DNA of 6,955 nucleotides, taken from assembly GCA_002479405.1 (NCBI GenBank), contig DLMX01000097.1, positions 13,881 to 20,835 of the forward strand. The letters are read 5' to 3'. The stretch is from Methylophilaceae bacterium UBA7525 (GTDB lineage Bacteria > Pseudomonadota > Gammaproteobacteria > Burkholderiales > Methylophilaceae). Shown piece by piece: positions 1-6,605 of this stretch. Position numbers and translations under genes: made by a program. The notes below the pieces were generated by a model. That model was not told where the DNA came from. It did no database searches and was given only the letters and a program-made list of their open reading frames with translations. Numbering within the stretch: the first letter of the stretch is position 1; every line of letters starts with the position of its first letter.

Positions 1-54
1 ACCCAGGAATTAAAGGATATGCCAATGCACAAAACATCGAAAGGTGCTGAATGA
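1..54 (+). CDS. pilO: Possible C-terminal end of PilO (partial, 5' end outside window)
   Basis: Frame 1 is open from the window edge and ends in TGA at 52-54, giving a hydrophilic tail of 17 residues (TQELKDMPMHKTSKGAE). The stop overlaps the pilP start codon in an ATGA arrangement (51-54), typical of translationally coupled genes. PilO normally lies directly before pilP in pilMNOPQ operons; it is the inner-membrane partner of PilN and binds PilP. The assignment rests on gene order, because the visible residues are not diagnostic. A second frame is also open, ending at 48-50 with no overlap, so the frame itself is not certain. Confidence 0.45.
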   Translation, partial: TQELKDMPMHKTSKGAE

Positions 55-560
55 AATCGGGACGCATATTGCTCATTCAGCTTTGTCTTCTGTTGGGGGC
101 CTGTCAGGGTGGGCAGGGTGATGATCTGGACAAGTTCATGGCCGATGCTGCCAAGGATATGCGGGTGAAAGTGGATCCCTTGCCTGAGGTTCTTCCCTAT
201 ACGCCTATGGAGTACAACGCTGACGGTACATTGGTAAATCCGTTCAAGGTGCGCAAGGCGATTGCGGACGCGGCCAGTAAATTGCAGCCGGACATGAACC
301 GGCCCAGGGAGCCGTTGGAATCGTATCCTTTGGAGAGCCTGAAGTTTGTCGGGTCCATGGAAAAACTCGAATTGAAATATGGTTTGATACAGACACCTGA
401 TAATAGTGTGCAGCAGGTGAAGATCGGCAACTATATGGGCCAGAATTTCGGCATGGTGACTGGCATCTCGGAGTCGGGAGTCGTGCTCAAGGAAATTGTA
501 CGGGACGACCTCAGCGGCGACTGGGTTGAAAGAACTGCAAATGTTGATTTGCAAGATTAG
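51..560 (+). CDS. pilP: Type IV pilus assembly lipoprotein PilP
   Basis: PilP is an inner-membrane lipoprotein that connects the PilN/PilO platform to the periplasmic N-terminal domains of the PilQ secretin. The 169-residue product starts with a lipoprotein signal peptide: Lys2/Arg5, a hydrophobic stretch, then the lipobox LGAC with the acylated Cys at residue 18. A flexible linker with the family NPF motif (63-65) follows. The folded C-terminal domain includes LESLKFVGSM (94-103), VKIGNYMGQNFGMV (123-136) and an EIV-x-D-x3-G-x-W-x-ER segment (148-161), all typical of PilP. Length is normal for the family. The ATG at 51 has an AAAGG ribosome site about six bases upstream and overlaps the probable pilO stop. 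pilQ follows after a short gap, consistent with one pil operon. Confidence 0.95.
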   Translation: MKSGRILLIQLCLLLGACQGGQGDDLDKFMADAAKDMRVKVDPLPEVLPYTPMEYNADGTLVNPFKVRKAIADAASKLQPDMNRPREPLESYPLESLKFVGSMEKLELKYGLIQTPDNSVQQVKIGNYMGQNFGMVTGISESGVVLKEIVRDDLSGDWVERTANVDLQD

Positions 561-571
561 GGGTGGGGAAG

Positions 572-2740
572 ATGAATATTATTAAAACAACGTTGGGTAA
601 AGCTTCCGGTTTTCTGGTGATTGCCCTTTTGGGTTTGGCGGGGATGTCGGCATTTGCAGAAGATGCAGCCAATCGCATTGAAAAAATCGATTTCGCCGGG
701 CTGCCTGGGGATCGTGTGGCGATTACCATTACGACTACACAACCGCTGACCAATCCTCCGGCAGGATTCACCATCAAAACTCCGCCCAGAATCGCATTGG
801 ACTTCCCCAATATATCAAATGGGCTGCAAAAAAGCAGTTTGATGGCTGACCTGGGCGTATTGAAGACCGTAAATGTGGCTCAGGCCAAAGACAGGATACG
901 ACTTGTGCTGAACCTGACCAAGTCCAGCAGCTATACGACTGAAATCAGAGGTAACGAAACGATTATCGTACTGCAGTCCAGTGAAGTGGCAACAAGTCCG
1001 GCAGGCGTGGTGACAAAGTTCGCAGAGGCCAGGGTTGGTGATCAGATACACAGTATAAATAATGTAGATTTTCTCAGGGGGCAGAACGGTGAAGGTCGTG
1101 TCATGATCGACTTGTCCGATTCCGCCGCCGGGATCAACATCAGGGAGCAGGGCAAGAAGATTCTGGTGGATTTCATCAATACGGAAATCGATTCCAGCCT
1201 GGAGCGTCGTCTGAACGTCACCAATTTCAACACGCCCGTGCTTTATATAGACACTCTCAAGCAGGGCAAGGATGTGCGCATGGTGATCGAGCCCAAGGGC
1301 AACTGGGAGCAATCCGCCTATCAGGCAGATAAACGCTTCATCATTGACGTGCGCCCGATTGTCGAGGATCCGAACAAGCTGGTGCAGGGCAGCAAGCCTG
1401 GCTATGCCGGCGAGAAGCTCTCACTCAATTTCCAGAATATCGACGTGCGGTCGGTATTGCAGGTGGTCGCTGATTTCACCGGTCTCAATATCATCACCAG
1501 TGACACCGTATCCGGTAATTTGACTCTCAGGCTCAAGGATGTGCCTTGGGATCAGGCGCTGGATATCATCATGCAGAGCAAAGGTCTGACCATGCGCAAG
1601 ACCGGTAATGTGATCTGGGTTGCACCGGCGGATGAAGTGGCCGCAAAGGAAAAACTGGCGCTGGAAGCCTCGCAACAGATCGAGGATCTGGAGCCCATGC
1701 GTACTGAAGTCTTCACCTTGCGTTATCAAAAGGCTGAAGATCTGAGAAAGCTGATCAGCGATGAAAAGCAGAAGATTCTCTCCAAACGCGGCAGTGCCGT
1801 CGTGGATACCAGAACCAATACGGTGTTTGTGCAGGATACGCCGCGACATCTGGAAAATGTACAGAGCATCATTAACAAGACCGACATCCCGGTCAAGCAG
1901 GTCATGATCGAATCCCGTCTGGTGATTGCCGATGAAGGCTTCAGCAAGACGCTGGGCGCACGTTTCGGCATCAATCAGCTAGGTACTCCCGGACGGGCTC
2001 GTACGGTTACCAGCGGTACCATTGGTAACCGCTTTACCGAAATCGCTGCAGATGGCACAGCGACCATGGGTAACCATATGGGTACGCAAATGCCGGCTAC
2101 TGCGGTTGGAGCTCCGGCTACCATATTCGGGGTTAGTTCTGATGGTCAGCCTGACCTGATGTCCAATCTGCCGGTAGCCAATGCATTCGGTAACTTTGCG
2201 TTCAGTCTGTTCCGTTTGCCTGCCGGTTTCCTGCTGAATCTGGAACTTTCGGCGATGGAGACCGACCAGCGCGGCAAGGTGGTCTCAAGTCCGCGGGTGA
2301 CCACAGCCAACCAGCAGAAAGCCAGAATCGAACAGGGTACCGAAATTCCTTACCAGGCAGCGACCAGTAGTGGTGCGACCAGCATTCAATTCAAGGAGGC
2401 GACTCTGAGTCTGGATGTGACGCCCCAGATCACGCCGGATGACAAGATCATCATGGATCTGCTGGTGAAAAAGGATCGTGTCGGTACTGTGTTTGCAGGG
2501 GTGCCATCAATTGAGACGCAGCGTGTGGAAACCCAGGTGCTGGTGGCCAATGGGGAAACCGCAGTGCTTGGCGGCATTTATGAGCAGACCCAACGCAAGG
2601 ATGTGGACAAGGTGCCGCTGTTTGGAGACTTGCCCGTGCTCGGACATCTGTTCAAGCGCACCAGCAGGACAGATGAAAAAACCGAACTGCTGATCTTTAT
2701 CACGCCCAGAGTGCTGGATGAAAATCTGAGTCTGCGCTAG
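572..2740 (+). CDS. pilQ: Type IV pilus outer-membrane secretin PilQ
   Basis: PilQ forms the multimeric outer-membrane channel for the type IV pilus and is also needed for pilus-dependent DNA uptake where that occurs. I chose the ATG at 572 (722 residues): the frame opens at a GTG at 563, but the G-rich GGGGTGG at 559-565 fits as ribosome site for the ATG, and the protein then begins with a clean signal peptide (residues 1-29, cleavage after AFA). Domains in order: two AMIN domains that bind peptidoglycan (about 36-135 and 159-262), the STN/N0 domain (283-350), a Secretin_N/N1 domain (380-436), and the secretin beta-barrel domain (about 441 to 715). The barrel carries the signature VPLFGDLPVLGHLFK (681-695) followed by TELLIFITPRVL. 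A Gly/Ala/Thr-rich segment at about 472-537 is the variable part of the barrel domain. Length is normal for betaproteobacterial PilQ. Confidence 0.97.
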   Translation: MNIIKTTLGKASGFLVIALLGLAGMSAFAEDAANRIEKIDFAGLPGDRVAITITTTQPLTNPPAGFTIKTPPRIALDFPNISNGLQKSSLMADLGVLKTVNVAQAKDRIRLVLNLTKSSSYTTEIRGNETIIVLQSSEVATSPAGVVTKFAEARVGDQIHSINNVDFLRGQNGEGRVMIDLSDSAAGINIREQGKKILVDFINTEIDSSLERRLNVTNFNTPVLYIDTLKQGKDVRMVIEPKGNWEQSAYQADKRFIIDVRPIVEDPNKLVQGSKPGYAGEKLSLNFQNIDVRSVLQVVADFTGLNIITSDTVSGNLTLRLKDVPWDQALDIIMQSKGLTMRKTGNVIWVAPADEVAAKEKLALEASQQIEDLEPMRTEVFTLRYQKAEDLRKLISDEKQKILSKRGSAVVDTRTNTVFVQDTPRHLENVQSIINKTDIPVKQVMIESRLVIADEGFSKTLGARFGINQLGTPGRARTVTSGTIGNRFTEIAADGTATMGNHMGTQMPATAVGAPATIFGVSSDGQPDLMSNLPVANAFGNFAFSLFRLPAGFLLNLELSAMETDQRGKVVSSPRVTTANQQKARIEQGTEIPYQAATSSGATSIQFKEATLSLDVTPQITPDDKIIMDLLVKKDRVGTVFAGVPSIETQRVETQVLVANGETAVLGGIYEQTQRKDVDKVPLFGDLPVLGHLFKRTSRTDEKTELLIFITPRVLDENLSLR

Positions 2741-2771
2741 TGCGACGTGGCAATGTGATCTGCTAGCGTAT

Positions 2772-2802
2772 TGCCTTGCGGCCATAATCTGACAGCAAGG
2801 CA
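2772..2802. repeat. 8-bp perfect inverted repeat after pilQ
   Basis: TGCCTTGC (2772-2779) and its exact reverse complement GCAAGGCA (2795-2802) enclose a 15-base loop. The loop ends with the predicted -35 box of the aroK promoter. No T-run follows, so it is a poor terminator by itself. It could be an mRNA-stabilising hairpin at the pilQ 3' end or a protein-binding site over the promoter. Its role is unknown. Confidence 0.5.
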
Positions 2803-2817
2803 TTAATCCCTTAAAAT
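2789..2817 (+). promoter_or_regulatory. Predicted sigma70-like promoter of aroK-aroB-dgt
   Basis: The -35 candidate CTGACA (2789-2794) and -10 candidate TAAAAT (2812-2817) each match five of six consensus positions and are separated by the ideal 17 bases. Transcription would start near 2824, giving a leader of about 25 bases before the aroK GTG. The leader keeps the GGTGGG ribosome-site-like sequence (2832-2837). The prediction is from sequence only, but it is the best match I see in the junction. Confidence 0.6.
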
Positions 2818-2845
2818 ACCTGCCATCAACTGGTGGGTATTTTTT
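2813..2845 (+). terminator. Intrinsic terminator-like hairpin ending the pil operon, overlapping the aroK leader
   Basis: A 13-bp stem is formed by AAAATACCTGCCA (2813-2825) and TGGTGGGTATTTT (2831-2843), with two G-U pairs in RNA and the five-base loop TCAAC. A run of six T (2840-2845) ends the 3' arm, and an A-tract starts the 5' arm. This fits an intrinsic terminator for transcripts coming from pilQ. The stem is only moderately GC-rich, so efficiency is uncertain. The hairpin ends five bases before the aroK start codon and its 3' arm contains the only ribosome-site-like sequence for aroK. Confidence 0.6.
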
Positions 2846-2848
2846 ATT

Positions 2849-3457
2849 GTGGCAAACATATTTTTTGTCGGATTGATGGGGGCAGGTAAGACGACGGTCG
2901 GTCGTCTGGTGGCCAAACACCTCAACAAGGAGTTTTATGACTCGGATCATGAGATCGAGCGTCGCACCGGCGTCAACATTCCATTGATCTTTGAACTGGA
3001 AGGCGAGGCCGGTTTCCGCCGTCGCGAAGCTGCTGTCATCGAGGAGCTGGCGCATACCGACAATATCGTGCTGGCTACCGGGGGCGGTGTGGTATTGCTG
3101 CCGGAGAACCGCGAGATTTTAAAGCATAACGGCACAGTGGTTTATCTGCGCGCCAATGTTAATGAGTTATGGCAAAGGACGCGCAATGACAAAAACAGGC
3201 CTTTGTTGCAAACTGACAACCCGCGTCAGAAACTCGAGCAATTGTTCGAGCAGAGAGACCCGCTCTATCAGGAAGTGGCATCGATCATTGTCGACACTGG
3301 CGGTCAGGCGGTCGGCAGTATCGTTCATGAGATAGAAAAGAGGTTGAACCAGCTTCAAACCAATGGTCGGGGGAAGGTTCAAACCCATTTGCAAAAAGAA
3401 CCACAAACCGAACAGCAATCACAGGCAAAGCCTCATGCAACAAATTCAGACTCTTAA
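2849..3457 (+). CDS. aroK: Shikimate kinase
   Basis: The enzyme phosphorylates shikimate with ATP to shikimate 3-phosphate, the fifth step of the cytosolic chorismate pathway. The Walker A loop is GLMGAGKT at residues 8-15. Shikimate-binding residues are visible as Asp33 in YDSD and Arg57/58 in FRRRE, with the GGG of ATGGGV at 78-80. The ATP lid carries Arg117 (NRPLL) and a conserved Arg136 lies in QRDPLY. The start is a GTG: no other usual start lies between the upstream in-frame stop at 2804 and the P-loop. At 202 residues it is somewhat longer than usual, because of a hydrophilic Gln-rich tail of about 30 residues after the kinase fold. The end of this tail overlaps the start of aroB by 23 bases. 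It has its own predicted promoter. Confidence 0.96.
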   Translation: MANIFFVGLMGAGKTTVGRLVAKHLNKEFYDSDHEIERRTGVNIPLIFELEGEAGFRRREAAVIEELAHTDNIVLATGGGVVLLPENREILKHNGTVVYLRANVNELWQRTRNDKNRPLLQTDNPRQKLEQLFEQRDPLYQEVASIIVDTGGQAVGSIVHEIEKRLNQLQTNGRGKVQTHLQKEPQTEQQSQAKPHATNSDS

Positions 3458-4532
3458 CGTAGCACTGGGTGACAGAAGTTATCCGATTCATATAGGTACC
3501 AATCTTCTGGCACAGCCGGAGCTCATCCTGCCGCACCTCAAGCGCAAGCAGGTGGCCATAATCACGAATACCACGGTTGCGCCCTTGTATCTTGAGGTCA
3601 TCGCACAACCGCTAAGGAATGCGGGGGTCAGCGTGATCCCCGTCATCCTGCCGGATGGTGAGGCTTACAAGAACAGCGACACGCTTAACCAGATCTATGA
3701 TGCTCTGCTGCAGAACCGTTGCGAGCGCACAACAACGCTGATCGCGCTGGGCGGCGGAGTCATCGGAGATCTGACCGGCTATGCCGCGGCTACCTATCTG
3801 CGCGGCGTGCCGTTCATCCAGGTACCGACCACCCTGCTTTCGCAGGTGGATTCCTCGGTCGGCGGCAAGACGGGTATCAATCATCCGCTGGGCAAGAACA
3901 TGATAGGCGCCTTTTATCAGCCGCAGATTGTGCTGGCGGATATCGCCACGTTGAACACGCTGCCGCAAGCTGAATTGGCAGCAGGCATGGCGGAAGTCAT
4001 CAAATACGGTCTGATTCGCGACCATGATTTCTTTGAATGGATAGAGCGCAATATCGACCAGCTCAACGCACTTGAACCTGCCGCAATGAGTTATGCCATC
4101 TATCGCTCCTGCCAGAATAAGGCGGAAGTCGTGGCCGCCGATGAGCGGGAAAGCGGGGAGCGCGCATTGCTCAACCTTGGCCATACATTTGGCCATGCGA
4201 TCGAGAACGCCATGGGTTATGGTGTCTGGCTGCATGGCGAAGCAGTCGCTGCCGGTACCATGCTGGCAGCCGATCTTTCACGCCGTCTCGGCTGGCTCAG
4301 CGAGGCGGAAGTCGATCGTATTCGCAAACTGTTCGTTGCCGCCAGGTTGCCGGTTGACGCCCCCGATCTTGGTGGGGTTGAACGCTATCTTGACCTCATG
4401 GGGCTGGACAAGAAAGTGGAGGATGGCAAGATTCGATTGGTGTTGCAGCAAGGCATAGGCAAATCCGTGTTGACCAGCGATTACGATGCCGATCTGTTGA
4501 AACAGACCCTGGCTTCGACAGTGCATGACTGA
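3435..4532 (+). CDS. aroB: 3-dehydroquinate synthase
   Basis: AroB converts DAHP to 3-dehydroquinate, the second step of the shikimate pathway, using NAD and a divalent metal. The ATG at 3435 gives 365 residues, the normal length. The frame stays open upstream to another ATG at 3363, but that would add 24 non-conserved residues inside aroK, whereas MQQIQTLNVALGDRSYPIHIG is the usual N-terminus. The nucleotide-binding GGGVIGD is at 106-112, followed by PTTLLSQVDSSVGGKTGIN (131-149). Metal ligands by family alignment are Glu187 (AEVIKYG), His250 (LGHTFGH) and His267 (LHGEA). The start lies inside the aroK 3' end with only a weak AGG ribosome site, which suggests coupling to aroK translation. 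The stop overlaps dgt. Confidence 0.97.
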   Translation: MQQIQTLNVALGDRSYPIHIGTNLLAQPELILPHLKRKQVAIITNTTVAPLYLEVIAQPLRNAGVSVIPVILPDGEAYKNSDTLNQIYDALLQNRCERTTTLIALGGGVIGDLTGYAAATYLRGVPFIQVPTTLLSQVDSSVGGKTGINHPLGKNMIGAFYQPQIVLADIATLNTLPQAELAAGMAEVIKYGLIRDHDFFEWIERNIDQLNALEPAAMSYAIYRSCQNKAEVVAADERESGERALLNLGHTFGHAIENAMGYGVWLHGEAVAAGTMLAADLSRRLGWLSEAEVDRIRKLFVAARLPVDAPDLGGVERYLDLMGLDKKVEDGKIRLVLQQGIGKSVLTSDYDADLLKQTLASTVHD

Positions 4533-5652
4533 ACTTGCCATCTATGCGGCCAATCCGGAGCAGAGCCGCGGCCGCGCGCATGAGGAGCCTGCGCCCTATG
4601 GCCGCAACCAGTTTCAGCGTGACCGTGATCGCATCATCCATTCCAGTGCATTCCGCCGGCTGGAATACAAGACCCAGGTTTTCGTCAATCACGAGGGCGA
4701 CCTCTTTCGCACGCGCCTGACGCATAGCCTGGAAGTCGCACAGATCGCACGTGCCATCGCACGCAATTTGCAGTTGCAGGAAGATCTGGTGGAAGGCATT
4801 GCATTGGCGCACGATCTGGGTCATACCCCGTTCGGTCATGCGGGACAGGATGCGCTCAATGACTGCATGAAAGAGCACGGCGGTTTCGAGCACAATCTGC
4901 AGTCCCTGCGTGTGGTCGATTACCTCGAACAGCGCTACGCCGAATTCGACGGCCTCAACCTCAGCTTCGAGATGCGCGAAGGTATCCTTAAGCATTGTTC
5001 CGTCAAGAACGCAAAGCAGCTTGGCGAAGTCGGCGAGCGCTTTCTCAAAAAGCAGCAGCCCTCTCTGGAAGCACAAGTCACCAATCTCGCCGACGAGATC
5101 GCCTATAACAACCATGATGTCGATGATGGCTTGCGCTCGGGTCTGATCACGCTGGAACAGTTATCCGAAGTGCAGATATTCTCCGAACACCTGCAATTGG
5201 TTAGAAAGCTTTATCCTGTGCTGGAAGGGCGGCGGCTGATACATGAGACCGTGCGCCGTATGATCAATGCGCAGATAGTCGATCTTTGCCAGTACAGCAG
5301 TAGGCTGATTGCAGCTGCCAATCCACAGAGTGTGGATGAAGTGCGGCAAAATCCGCCGCTGATCACTTTCAGTGAAAACATGCAAAAGCAGCAACTGGAA
5401 TTGAAGCACTTCCTGCGCAGCCGGCTCTATCAGCATTACCGCGTCAATCGCATGAGCGCCAAGGCGCGCCTCATCATCCGCGAATTGTTCAATGTCTTCA
5501 TTGAAGATCCGGGCCTGCTTCCGGATGAATTCCGCGCATATGCGGAGAATGATCAGCCGCGCGCGGTGGCGGATTACATCGCCGGCATGACAGACCGTTT
5601 TGCGATACGTGAATACCGCAGATTGTTTGCCATCGAGGAGCAATCGCTCTAA
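4525..5652 (+). CDS. dgt: dGTPase-like HD-domain deoxynucleoside triphosphate triphosphohydrolase
   Basis: Members of this family hydrolyse dNTPs, classically dGTP, to the deoxynucleoside plus triphosphate and so influence dNTP pools. The product has 375 residues, the length of the shorter Dgt-like subfamily rather than the roughly 500-residue E. coli Dgt, so substrate preference cannot be read from sequence. The HD metal-binding residues are His67 (RLTHSLEV), His96-Asp97 (ALAHDLGHTPFGH) and Asp190 (NLADEIAY). HNLQSLRVV (123-131) is another family motif. The C-terminus ends with the typical VADYIAGMTDRFA segment (348-360). The ATG at 4525 overlaps the aroB stop by eight bases, so it is probably coupled to aroB. 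aroK-aroB-dgt is a common order in betaproteobacteria. Confidence 0.95.
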   Translation: MTELAIYAANPEQSRGRAHEEPAPYGRNQFQRDRDRIIHSSAFRRLEYKTQVFVNHEGDLFRTRLTHSLEVAQIARAIARNLQLQEDLVEGIALAHDLGHTPFGHAGQDALNDCMKEHGGFEHNLQSLRVVDYLEQRYAEFDGLNLSFEMREGILKHCSVKNAKQLGEVGERFLKKQQPSLEAQVTNLADEIAYNNHDVDDGLRSGLITLEQLSEVQIFSEHLQLVRKLYPVLEGRRLIHETVRRMINAQIVDLCQYSSRLIAAANPQSVDEVRQNPPLITFSENMQKQQLELKHFLRSRLYQHYRVNRMSAKARLIIRELFNVFIEDPGLLPDEFRAYAENDQPRAVADYIAGMTDRFAIREYRRLFAIEEQSL

Positions 5653-5682
5653 TGGCCGGAAGCGGCAGCGATTGCTTTGTGA
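5639..5682 (+). terminator. Stem-loop at the dgt 3' end, probable weak terminator
   Basis: A perfect 10-bp inverted repeat, AGCAATCGCT (5639-5648) and AGCGATTGCT (5667-5676), straddles the dgt stop codon. Inside it GCCG (5655-5658) pairs with CGGC (5663-5666) around a GAAG loop, so the 3' arm forms a 14-bp stem opposite a six-base bulge. Only TTTG follows instead of a real T-run. It may end or stabilise the aroK-aroB-dgt mRNA and separates it from the convergent vapC. Termination strength is uncertain. Confidence 0.5.
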
Positions 5683-5703
5683 TTGAGAGTCTTTCTGCCT
5701 GGA

Positions 5704-6099
5704 TTACACCCAGTTTTCCAATTGAAGATTTTCGACGCGATTAAATTCCTTGATATTGTTGCTGACAAGCGTGTACCCGAGAGATCTGGCATGCGCGGCA
5801 ATCCAGAGATCATTGTTGCCTATCGGTGAGCCTTTGACTGTGAGTTTGGCTCTGATGTCAGCATAGTGTTTTGCAACATCGCGCCCGGCAGGTGGCACAG
5901 GAATATAATTCACCAGTTCCTCAAGAACGCCTAAAGCCTTATCGGCGTTGTTGCTTCTCAGTGCGCCATATTCAAGCTCCCCATAAGTCACAAGCGACAT
6001 TGCGAGTGAACCGACAGGCAGCTGCTCGAACCTTTTCAAAACCGTATCAGGTTGCTTCTTGATGATGTAGATGCAGATACTGGTATCAAGCATATACAT
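5704..6099 (-). CDS. vapC: VapC-type PIN-domain ribonuclease toxin
   Basis: VapC toxins are Mg-dependent endoribonucleases; many cut initiator tRNA or rRNA and stop translation until held by VapB. The 131-residue product is a complete PIN domain. Acidic residues expected at the active site are Asp5 (MLDTS), Glu41 (TYGELEYG) and Asp97 (GNNDLWIAA); a VSNNIKEF segment (112-119) follows, as is usual in this VapC/FitB group. No catalytic residue is missing, so it looks active. The ATG at 6099 lies two bases after the vapB stop; a second in-frame ATG two codons later is a possible start. The target RNA cannot be inferred. It is convergent with dgt and lies in the usual antitoxin-toxin order. Confidence 0.93.
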   Translation of the reverse strand: MYMLDTSICIYIIKKQPDTVLKRFEQLPVGSLAMSLVTYGELEYGALRSNNADKALGVLEELVNYIPVPPAGRDVAKHYADIRAKLTVKGSPIGNNDLWIAAHARSLGYTLVSNNIKEFNRVENLQLENWV

Positions 6100-6101
6100 G
6101 G

Positions 6102-6329
6102 TTAAAGAGCCTCTCTATCTTGGGGAATGGTGTCCTCGCGACCGTTTTGCATGAAATCCGATGGCAATTCGCCGAAAAGCTTGAATGCCACGCCCAGATT
6201 TTTAGGTTTGGGTTTCAGGATAATCTCATCGCCACGCTTGAAGATTTCAACTTCCGACACATCAAACCGGAACTCCTTTGGAATTCTCACTGCTTGACTG
6301 TTGCCGGACTGGAAAATTTTGGCGTCCAT
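6102..6329 (-). CDS. vapB: VapB-type antitoxin, AbrB/MazE-like DNA-binding domain
   Basis: The 75-residue protein would neutralise VapC and repress its own promoter. The N-terminal swapped-hairpin AbrB-like domain is clear: AKIFQSGNSQAVRIPKEF (3-20), then VEIFKRGDEIILKPK (27-41). The C-terminal part (about 45-75), with LFGELPSDFM, is the likely VapC-binding tail. The frame stays open upstream on this strand to 6587, but I chose the ATG at 6329. It has a strong GGAGGG ribosome site seven bases upstream, and the family homology begins exactly there; the extra 86 residues resemble no VapB. Its stop is two bases before the vapC start. Confidence 0.93.
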   Translation of the reverse strand: MDAKIFQSGNSQAVRIPKEFRFDVSEVEIFKRGDEIILKPKPKNLGVAFKLFGELPSDFMQNGREDTIPQDREAL

Positions 6330-6351
6330 ATTCCACCCTCCACAATAAATT

Positions 6352-6374
6352 TGTATATCCAAAGGGTATATACA
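6352..6374 (-). promoter_or_regulatory. Palindromic candidate operator of vapBC
   Basis: TGTATAT (6352-6358) and its exact reverse complement ATATACA (6368-6374) flank a nine-base spacer that itself contains CC...GG. The centre lies about 34 bases upstream of the vapB start. VapBC complexes bind such palindromes to repress their own operon. The repeat also overlaps the only -10-like sequences on the - strand (for example TATACA, 6357-6352), as expected for autorepression. No convincing -35 box was found. Confidence 0.6.
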
Positions 6375-6510
6375 TAAATAATGAAATGCAATATTGATTG
6401 CTGAAGGAGCTGGTAGCCGGGTTTTATCTATTAGCCAGTGGCAAACGACTAGAGCTGACTGCCGAATTACGGTACTCGTCGTAAAGCAAACAATGGCGAT
6501 CAGGCTGGCC

Positions 6511-6540
6511 TCAGTGAACTCTGTGCTCTCTGTGGCTGAA
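6511..6540. repeat. CTCTGTG short tandem repeat remnant
   Basis: Two nine-base units begin with CTCTGTG (6519-6525 and 6528-6534), within a context reading TCAGTGAACTCTGTG and then GTGGCTGAA. From memory, intergenic sequences of the type CTCTGTG-xx-CTCTGTGG occur in many unrelated proteobacteria and give rise to spurious ORFs; I cannot verify that here. It explains the low-complexity ATESTEFTEAS stretch on the opposite strand, which should not be read as protein. Confidence 0.4.
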
Positions 6541-6605
6541 AGATGAATTTTGGGTTGAGCGTTTATTTGTATCTGTTGATCTGGCACCGGTTTGAAGGAG
6601 AGAGC

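Noticed and set aside
563..571. GTG at 563 as the pilQ start
   Set aside because: It lies almost on the pilP stop with no ribosome site; the ATG at 572 has G-rich sequence at a suitable distance and gives a cleaner signal peptide.
3363..3434. Earlier ATG for aroB at 3363
   Set aside because: It adds 24 unconserved residues inside the aroK coding region; the product from 3435 has the usual AroB N-terminus and length.
4396..5115. Long - strand open frame (239 codons) opposite aroB/dgt
   Set aside because: It is antisense to two well-supported genes with catalytic motifs in frame, and its protein shows no recognisable features.
6400..6510. Possible structured RNA or tRNA remnant between vapB and the CTCTGTG repeat
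   Set aside because: Only a 5-bp ACGAC/GTCGT pairing is visible; there is no T-arm signature, acceptor stem or terminator.
6330..6587. Upstream extension of the vapB frame to a 161-residue protein
   Set aside because: The extra 86 residues run through the operator palindrome and the CTCTGTG repeat, look like translated intergenic DNA, and the internal ATG at 6329 has a strong ribosome site and marks the start of family homology.
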